From assembly GCA_009778035.1 (NCBI GenBank), contig WRKP01000005.1, forward strand, positions 17,293 through 81,292: a stretch of DNA of 64,000 bases. The letters are read 5' to 3'. The notes under the pieces were generated by a model. It was given only the letters and a program-made list of their open reading frames with translations, had not been told where the DNA came from and did no database searches. Positions 58,721 to 64,000 of this stretch are shown piece after piece. The stretch is from Planctomycetaceae bacterium (GTDB lineage Bacteria > Planctomycetota > Planctomycetia > Pirellulales > Thermoguttaceae). The first letter of the stretch is position 1, and each line of letters opens with the position of its first letter. The position numbers and the translations under genes are program-made.

Positions 58721-59920
58721 GTGGTTTCGCAAGCAACTGTATTATTGGCCCCTGCAAAGTCCGCGAGTAAATCGGCGAAAACAAAATGCCGAGTGCTTGA
58801 CGCACGCTCTTGTCCTGAATCCCAACTCGAAAATGAGGACTATCTCACGAAACAAATTCTCACATACATCGGCAACAAACGGTCTTTGTTGAAGTTTATC
58901 ACAAAGGGTGTTCACCTCGTCCAAAAAAAACTCGGCAAGGACAAATTAGACATCTTCGACGTGTTCAGCGGCAGCGGTATCGTTGCCCGATATTTTAAGC
59001 AGTTTTCGGACAATCTGTTCGTGAATGATTTGGAAAAGTATTCCCAAATCACCAACGAATGTTACCTCGCAAACACAACCGGCATTGACCTGCCGGAATT
59101 GCAAAACATCCACCGCTATTTGCTCGATACGATTGCGACGAATCCGCTCATTGAAGGATTTATCACGGAATTGTACGCTCCAAAAAATGATGATCACATT
59201 CAACAAGGAGAACGCGTTTTTTACACCCACCGCAATGCGATGTATCTCGATACGATGCGGCAGTTGATTGACGGCATTGATGTTCCGCTGCAAAAATTTT
59301 TTCTTGCCCCGTTACTATCGCAAGCATCCGTTCATTCCAACACTTCGGGAATGTTCAAGGGATTTCACAAGAATCCCGATACCGGCATTGGACAATTCGG
59401 CGGCGGCAATCAAGACGCTCTGTTGCGGATTAAAGGGGATATCGAATTGCCTTTTCCCGTATTCAGTAATTTTCATTGTCATTCCGTGATTTATAACGGC
59501 GATTCGAATGCGATGATCAAGATTGCACCGGAGGTTGATTTAGCCTATCTTGACCCGCCGTACAATCAACATCCTTACGGCTCGAATTACTTTATGTTGA
59601 ATTTGATATTGGAAAACAAGCGTCCTGAAGCGGTCAGTAGAATATCGGGCATTGCCGAAGGTTGGAATCGCTCTGCTTATAATAAGAAGCAATTTGCTTA
59701 CGATGCGTTGTCTGATTTGGTGGCGAATATCAAGGCGAAATATGTGTTGATTTCGTTCAATTCCGAGGGATTTATTTCGCTCGACGAAATGAAAACAATG
59801 CTGTCTCACGTCGGCAGGGTTGACGTGTTGGAAACGAATTACAACACGTTTCGCGGTTGTCGAAATTTTGCCAATCGAAGCATTCACGTGACGGAATACC
59901 TCTACTTGTTGGAGAAATAA
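58721..59920 (+). CDS. D12-class N6-adenine DNA methyltransferase
   Basis: 399 aa from GTG 58721, picked from the promoter position. ILTYIGNKRSLLKFI is the family opening, DIFDVFSGSGIVARYFKQF is motif I, and VDLAYLDPPYNQHPYG is motif IV (DPPY). ALSDLVANIKAKYVLISFNS follows as in Dam-like enzymes. The first 45 residues are an extra basic tail. A 48-codon ORF begins two bases after the stop (59922-60068) and could be the start of a lost restriction partner. Otherwise it is an orphan. Confidence 0.85.
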   Translation: MVSQATVLLAPAKSASKSAKTKCRVLDARSCPESQLENEDYLTKQILTYIGNKRSLLKFITKGVHLVQKKLGKDKLDIFDVFSGSGIVARYFKQFSDNLFVNDLEKYSQITNECYLANTTGIDLPELQNIHRYLLDTIATNPLIEGFITELYAPKNDDHIQQGERVFYTHRNAMYLDTMRQLIDGIDVPLQKFFLAPLLSQASVHSNTSGMFKGFHKNPDTGIGQFGGGNQDALLRIKGDIELPFPVFSNFHCHSVIYNGDSNAMIKIAPEVDLAYLDPPYNQHPYGSNYFMLNLILENKRPEAVSRISGIAEGWNRSAYNKKQFAYDALSDLVANIKAKYVLISFNSEGFISLDEMKTMLSHVGRVDVLETNYNTFRGCRNFANRSIHVTEYLYLLEK

Positions 59921-59974
59921 AATGGCAAAAAGCAGTTCAAAAATGCCTATTTTCTTCGCACGCGATCGTACGCG

Positions 59975-60002
59975 TTTGATTTTTCCCCGTTTACGGTATA
60001 AT
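59975..60002 (+). promoter_or_regulatory. coaD promoter
   Basis: TTTGAT, 16-bp spacer, TATAAT (59997-60002) preceded by CGG; leader about 25 bases. Confidence 0.5.
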
Positions 60003-60033
60003 TCCCCTCTCATCCGTTTCCGCACATCCAAAA

Positions 60034-60522
60034 ATGCCGCCATTTGCCGTCTATCCCGGTTCATTTGATCCCTTCACTTTAGGACACCTGGACGTCGTGC
60101 AACGGGCAAGCCGCGTGTTTGAACGGCTTATCATCGGCGTCGGTATCAATTTGGAAAAACAGCCGCTCTTCACGGCAGAGGAACGCGTCGAGTTGATCCG
60201 TCTTTCGACACCCCATCTCAAAAATATCGAAATCCAAACGTATCAAGGATTAACAGTCAAATTTGTGCAGCAACTCGGGGCAAAAATCATGATTCGCGGG
60301 GTACGGCCGATTACGGATATTCCGGCGGAACTGACGATGATGATGGCGAACCGCCGGTTGGCACCGGACATCGAAACGCTCTTTATGATTGCCGACGGCG
60401 AACTCGCTCACGTTTCGAGTTCGCTCATCAAGGAAATCGCACCGATTGCCGACCAACAAACGTTCGAAAATTTTCTTCCCAAACCCACCGTGCAGAAGGT
60501 ATTGGAACGCTTGGCAAAGTAG
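60034..60522 (+). CDS. coaD: Phosphopantetheine adenylyltransferase
   Basis: 162 aa. Adds AMP to 4'-phosphopantetheine in CoA synthesis. VYPGSFDPFTLGHLDVVQRA contains the TxGH nucleotide-binding motif. IMIRGVRPITDIPAELTM binds phosphopantetheine, and HVSSSLIKEIA is the ISSTxxR-type loop. Full length, no Shine-Dalgarno. Confidence 0.95.
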   Translation: MPPFAVYPGSFDPFTLGHLDVVQRASRVFERLIIGVGINLEKQPLFTAEERVELIRLSTPHLKNIEIQTYQGLTVKFVQQLGAKIMIRGVRPITDIPAELTMMMANRRLAPDIETLFMIADGELAHVSSSLIKEIAPIADQQTFENFLPKPTVQKVLERLAK

Positions 60523-60534
60523 CACGGAAAACGC

Positions 60535-61302
60535 CTACACCGGGCCGAGCATAAACCCGTACCGGTAAAAATCCGTTACCGCAAACAAAATACCAACGAA
60601 AATCGCAACGGCCGCAACGCCCAACATAACATTAGGCAGTGTCCGCTCTTTGGGAAACTTGTAAAACAAGAGCGGGATGCCCGCCGCGACCAGGCCGACG
60701 ACGTTAAACGCTCCCAAAAAGCAAAGCGTTTGCATCAACGTCCCTCTGTTTGGGTCGAAGAAGGCCGCAATGTTCATCATCAGCAAACTGACGAGCAAAA
60801 ATGCCGAAAACGCAATGCAGAGAATCGTTCCCCAATCTCGCGGAACGGCTTCGCCCGCCGGTACTTTCTCTTTGGCGACCTTCTCATTTTTACCTTCTTT
60901 TTTCGCTTTCGGCTCCTTTGCCGGTTTGTCTTTTCCCTTTGCAAATCGTCCGAGCAGGCCTTTCTTTTTGGTTTCGGGCGTTTGTCCGTCGGCATCGCCG
61001 ACTGGAGCATCGAGATAGGGATTATCCGCACTGAGTTCTTCATCGGAGGGCGGAGCGGCCAAGTCCACGCCGAAGGACTCGCCCAAATCAAAGGAACTTT
61101 CCCCGGTGCTTTCGGCAAAGCCGTCGGAAAGGCCGTCGGCAGCCACTCCCTTGGTAACGACGACCTCATCTCCGAAAGGATTGTCTAAATCGAAGGAACT
61201 TTCACCGGTATTCGTTGCCGGACTGGCCTCATTGGCGGGTTCCGCATTGAGCGAATCAAAATCGAAGTCAAAGGGTTCGGAATTGTTTTTATCGTCGGAC
61301 AT
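60535..61302 (-). CDS. Membrane protein with acidic cytoplasmic N-terminus, 255 aa
   Basis: AAGGAAA precedes ATG 61302. The first 90 residues are acidic and repetitive (SSFDLDNPFGDEVV and SSFDLGESFGVDLAAP share the unit ESSFDLxxxFG). A Lys-rich linker (KGKDKPAKEPKAKKEGKNEK) follows. Three membrane helices close the protein (about 160-180, 193-215, 225-247). The layout suggests a protein-interaction tail on a small membrane domain. Function unknown. Convergent with coaD. Confidence 0.7.
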   Translation of the reverse strand: MSDDKNNSEPFDFDFDSLNAEPANEASPATNTGESSFDLDNPFGDEVVVTKGVAADGLSDGFAESTGESSFDLGESFGVDLAAPPSDEELSADNPYLDAPVGDADGQTPETKKKGLLGRFAKGKDKPAKEPKAKKEGKNEKVAKEKVPAGEAVPRDWGTILCIAFSAFLLVSLLMMNIAAFFDPNRGTLMQTLCFLGAFNVVGLVAAGIPLLFYKFPKERTLPNVMLGVAAVAIFVGILFAVTDFYRYGFMLGPV

Positions 61303-61421
61303 ATCTAGTTTCCTTCGGACGGGCACTATTTACGGAAAATCTTTGCGCACAAGTCCCTTTCACCGCAATCGGCAATTCGGACGACGTGATTTTACTTTTT
61401 TTGCCCCAATTTGTCAATTTT

Positions 61422-61571
61422 TTAGAGTGTGTCCATTTTTGCGTTGGACTCGCCTCCGTCATTCCGGCGAAAGCCGGAATCCAGACATTGCGTGTGATGC
61501 CGGTTCCGCTGGATTCCGGCTTGCGCCGGAATGACGGCTTTTTTTCCAGAACAATTTGAAATTCGCTCTAA
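61422..61571. repeat. Type A repeat, complete, giving the chemoreceptor stop codon
   Basis: Left TTAGAGTGTGTCCATTTTTG, arms GTCATTCCGGCGAAAGCCGG and GGCTTGCGCCGGAATGAC followed by GGCTTTTTTTCC, right GAAATTCGCTCTAA. The minus-strand TAG in the right TTAGAGCG is the stop of the gene at 61568. Core ACATTGCGTGTGATGCCGG. Confidence 0.85.
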
Positions 61572-63643
61572 TTTTGCCGTAACTTAAACTGTCCGACCAA
61601 CTCTTGCAGGTTCCGGGCCAACGAATTCATCTCATTCGCGACGCCTGCCGACTCCTCCGCCGATGCCGTGTTCTGCTGCGTAACCTGATCAATCTGCTGC
61701 AAACCACTCGATACCTGATTGACCCCGCTCGCCTGCTCATTACTCGCAATCGCGATGCTGCCGATCAACTCCGTCATCTGCTTGACCTGCTCCACGATCG
61801 TATCCAGCACCTCCGACGTGTGCGATGCGACTTCTGCCCCCTTTTCAATCTCATGACCGCTCTTGCCAATCAGTTCCGAGGTCTCCCGGGCCGCCTTCGC
61901 ACTGCGAGCCGCTAAATTCCGCACCTCTTCCGCAACGACCGCAAACCCTTTCCCATGCGTACCTGCCCGAGCCGCTTCCACCGCTGCATTCAAGGCCAGC
62001 AAATTCGTCTGAAATGCAATGTCATCAATCACCTTGACCACACGCTGAACCTCCTCCGAATTCTTCGTGATCTGCTTCATTGCCTCATTCATCTGCTGCA
62101 TCGTTTCCTGGCCATCAACCGTCGCATGCATCGCCTGTTTGGCCAAACCGCTCGCCTGGTCCGCATTGTCGGCATTCCCCTTCGTTTGACTGCTGATTTG
62201 GTGCATTGTCGCACTGATTTCCTCAATACTCGCTGCCGACTCCTGCGTCCCGCTGGCAAGCGAATTCGACGCCGCGGAAAGTCCGCCCGCTCCCGTCGTG
62301 ATTTTCTCCACCGCATCGTTAATCTGGCGAAGAACTCCATTCACCTGGCCTATCATTTTGTCCAGATTGATGTTCATCGTATCAAGATCGCTCTTCGCGC
62401 TGATGCTCATCTGCCAATCGCCGGCGGCCAAAGCGTTGGCCATCCCGTCTATCGTACTGTAATCCTTCAGCACGGCATTCAATTCTTTGACCAGCGAGCC
62501 GATTTCATCTTGCCGATTCAAATAGGCCGCATCCACCTTGACGCTCAAATCCCCTTTATCGACCACCTTGGTCATTGTTTTGACAACGAAGTTGATTCCG
62601 CTCGTGATGTTGGTCGTCAGCAAAAACGCAAAGCCGACCCCCGAAAGGACCGCTAGGCCGGTCATCCCAAAAATCAGCCAGGAAGAACTTGCGACCGTCC
62701 GTTTGACAAGTTGCTGCTCGTCATCAATCATATCATCGACATTATCCCCTAATGTTGCGGATTCGGCTTCCAGCATGTTGGTCAGTTCAAAAAGACGCAC
62801 ATTCCGTTGAGCCTGGAGCGTCATCAGATCTTTCACGCTATTGCTGGTTTCGGCCCAAGTCCTAATCAATCCGATGGTTCCGGCGACGCGTTCCCTTGTT
62901 GCTTCCAACAGGAACATATCCTGCACTTGTCGGGCTTGTACGTAGTAGTTTTCTGCACTGTCGTTGAAAGCCTGCCGGGCGGCTTCTTGGGCAGCGGTTC
63001 GTCTCGGGTCGGCCATCGCCATAATGTAATCCCTCCGATATACCCGCATTTGTCCGGTAATTTCGATGAGTCCGACGACTCCGCCGTAACTGCGAATTTG
63101 CTGGATCGTCATAGTTTCACCGGCTTCGACCATTCCCTCATACGTGCTGAGCACGTCGGCAACGAGTGCCTGGAGCATCGTATCGACATTATTGGCCGCG
63201 ATGGTTGTTTCCGCGGTGAGCCGGTCAATTTCGATTTGTAATTGTTTGTATTCTTCGACAACTCCCCCGTATTCCCGGATGAGGTTCATAAATCGGTTGA
63301 TAATGTCTTTATTTTCTTGTCGACGGGTATTCGCTTCAGCGGCGGCAGCCATTTCGAGGGCTCGATTGATATGTCGCGGCACGCTGTCGGCGTAGTTGAC
63401 GTCTCGTGTTGCGGCAAGTTCCATAGCGGAAATTTGTGCCAGAAAGACTTCGCTGGTCGCATCGCTGATTTGTTGGGAAACGCTGACCCGCATAAGGACG
63501 TTGTCTAGTCCCTGATCGGCAGATGACAGCGCAATGTAACCGACAATCCCGACCGCGATAAGAAACACGAGGAGAACGGTAAAGCCGAGGGTCAATTTGG
63601 TTTTAATTTTCATGTGATTCAACATTAGCATTGTTCCTTTCAT
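61568..63643 (-). CDS. Methyl-accepting chemotaxis protein
   Basis: About 690 aa; ATGs at 63643, 63631 and 63625 are possible, with AAAGGA placed best for the later ones. Helix 1 is near 14-36. A helical periplasmic sensor (four-helix type, residues 40-325) and helix 2 near 330-352 follow. A HAMP-like region comes next, then a signalling hairpin with the tip IDDIAFQTNLLALNAAVEAA and FAVVAEEVRNLAARSAKAAR. There is no C-terminal CheR/CheB docking pentapeptide. It relays ligand binding to CheA/CheW, none of which is in the window. Confidence 0.93.
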   Translation of the reverse strand: MKGTMLMLNHMKIKTKLTLGFTVLLVFLIAVGIVGYIALSSADQGLDNVLMRVSVSQQISDATSEVFLAQISAMELAATRDVNYADSVPRHINRALEMAAAAEANTRRQENKDIINRFMNLIREYGGVVEEYKQLQIEIDRLTAETTIAANNVDTMLQALVADVLSTYEGMVEAGETMTIQQIRSYGGVVGLIEITGQMRVYRRDYIMAMADPRRTAAQEAARQAFNDSAENYYVQARQVQDMFLLEATRERVAGTIGLIRTWAETSNSVKDLMTLQAQRNVRLFELTNMLEAESATLGDNVDDMIDDEQQLVKRTVASSSWLIFGMTGLAVLSGVGFAFLLTTNITSGINFVVKTMTKVVDKGDLSVKVDAAYLNRQDEIGSLVKELNAVLKDYSTIDGMANALAAGDWQMSISAKSDLDTMNINLDKMIGQVNGVLRQINDAVEKITTGAGGLSAASNSLASGTQESAASIEEISATMHQISSQTKGNADNADQASGLAKQAMHATVDGQETMQQMNEAMKQITKNSEEVQRVVKVIDDIAFQTNLLALNAAVEAARAGTHGKGFAVVAEEVRNLAARSAKAARETSELIGKSGHEIEKGAEVASHTSEVLDTIVEQVKQMTELIGSIAIASNEQASGVNQVSSGLQQIDQVTQQNTASAEESAGVANEMNSLARNLQELVGQFKLRQN

Positions 63644-63665
63644 ATTGGTTGGTTAAATTGATGGT

Positions 63666-63770
63666 TAATAGACTTGTTTCGTCGCCTAAATTCCAGCGCA
63701 GGCCGGAATTTAGGCGAGGGACTTGCAAGCCGTTCTTCTGGATTCCGGCTTGTGCCGAAGAGAAGGTGGT
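63666..63770. repeat. Degenerate type B repeat
   Basis: TAATAGACTTGTTTCG at the left, arms TTCCAGCGCAGGCCGGAATT and GGATTCCGGCTTGTGCCG. It lies upstream of the chemoreceptor. Confidence 0.6.
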
Positions 63771-63920
63771 AGGAAGTTGGAATGGCGGTTGACAGAGATG
63801 CCTACCGCCGGGATACCCGTGTGATCTGACGGGAGCGAGTGAAAACGAAGAAGCGGCAAAGAAACGTTACAAAAACGGGCAGGAATTTTTTGACGTAAAC
63901 CCTTTTGCAGGAAGGATTTA

Positions 63921-63972
63921 CCCCCCCCCCCCCCCCCCCCCCCCCCCTCCCCCCCCCCCCCCCCCACCCCCC
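63921..63972. other. Poly-C tract at the right edge
   Basis: Runs of 27, 17 and 6 C separated by single T and A. Probably a sequencing or contig-end artefact; a G-quadruplex-forming tract on the other strand is possible. No gene in 63771-64000. Confidence 0.8.
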
Positions 63973-64000
63973 TGCCCTCCACTCACCCTCACCGTCGCAC

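Noticed and set aside
3417..61545. Repeated GTCATTCCGGC sequences as a CRISPR array
   Set aside because: Copies are dispersed by kilobases, are palindromic in pairs, and no spacer arrangement or cas gene is seen.
63710..63982. Gly-rich 90-codon minus-strand ORF
   Set aside because: Created by the poly-C tract and a degenerate repeat; no ribosome site or family features.
1..64000. tRNA, rRNA or riboswitch genes
   Set aside because: None recognised by eye; a covariance-model scan (tRNAscan-SE, Infernal) would settle it.

Overview
The window looks like a chromosomal segment of a member of the Planctomycetota, probably an anaerobic or gut-type relative of the Pirellulales. This is inferred from gene content and was not checked by any search. 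The pointers are a GAF-HlyD fusion, an ABC-2 permease fused to a GldG domain, two BlaI/M56 metallopeptidase pairs with unusual C-terminal domains, fused PilM/PilN-type proteins, a Tat-exported Gfo/Idh/MocA oxidoreductase and [4Fe-4S] electron carriers. Base composition is near 50% GC. Genes are mostly single units with their own promoters on both strands. I found no rRNA, tRNA, CRISPR array, prophage or transposase gene.

Layout. 1-3.1 kb: 5' part of a giant secreted adhesin with a metalloprotease-like head, running off the left edge. 3.5-14.2 kb: ankyrin protein, a PilM/PilN-type protein, cysS, a Cys-rich lipoprotein, GAF-HlyD, two membrane proteins, gltA and an exported protein. 14.4-20 kb: a minus-strand surface/carbohydrate group, a transketolase C-terminal subunit and a 443-aa exported protein coupled to a 40-aa exported peptide. 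20-28 kb: gmd, pilM, a shortened cobalamin adenosyltransferase, a DNA methyltransferase, a polyferredoxin and obgE. 27.9-36.1 kb: two BlaI-type repressor plus M56 protease pairs, one protease carrying a seven-bladed WD40 propeller and the other a chain of carboxypeptidase-regulatory-like domains. Between them lie a free PDZ gene that copies the protease's last membrane helix and a PIN toxin-antitoxin pair. 36-48.9 kb: pilT, an oxidoreductase, a methyltransferase, folK, a YqaA-type membrane protein, a TPR protein, a second PIN module plus an orphan antitoxin, thrS, a TGS GTPase and dgt. 49-64 kb: a four-cluster Fe-S subunit, rnc, guaB, the permease-GldG fusion, a D12 methyltransferase, coaD and a chemoreceptor.

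Three genome-wide habits stand out. First, a family of roughly 130-175 bp inverted-repeat elements, whose arms read like GTCATTCCGGC...GCCGGAATGAC, is scattered through the window. Four of them begin inside the stop codon (TAG of TTAGAGCG or CTAGAGCG) of the neighbouring gene and can fold into terminator-like hairpins. Second, recognisable promoters use a TTGC-type -35 box, a 16-17 bp spacer and TATAAT. In several genes the predicted first transcribed base is the A of the start codon or one base before it, so these mRNAs are likely leaderless. Third, both BlaI genes have palindromes overlapping their own core promoters.

The most interesting locus is the M56/BlaI cluster. It looks like a BlaR1-style signal-transduction cassette in which the extracytoplasmic sensor has been swapped three ways: WD40, regulatory-domain chain and PDZ.
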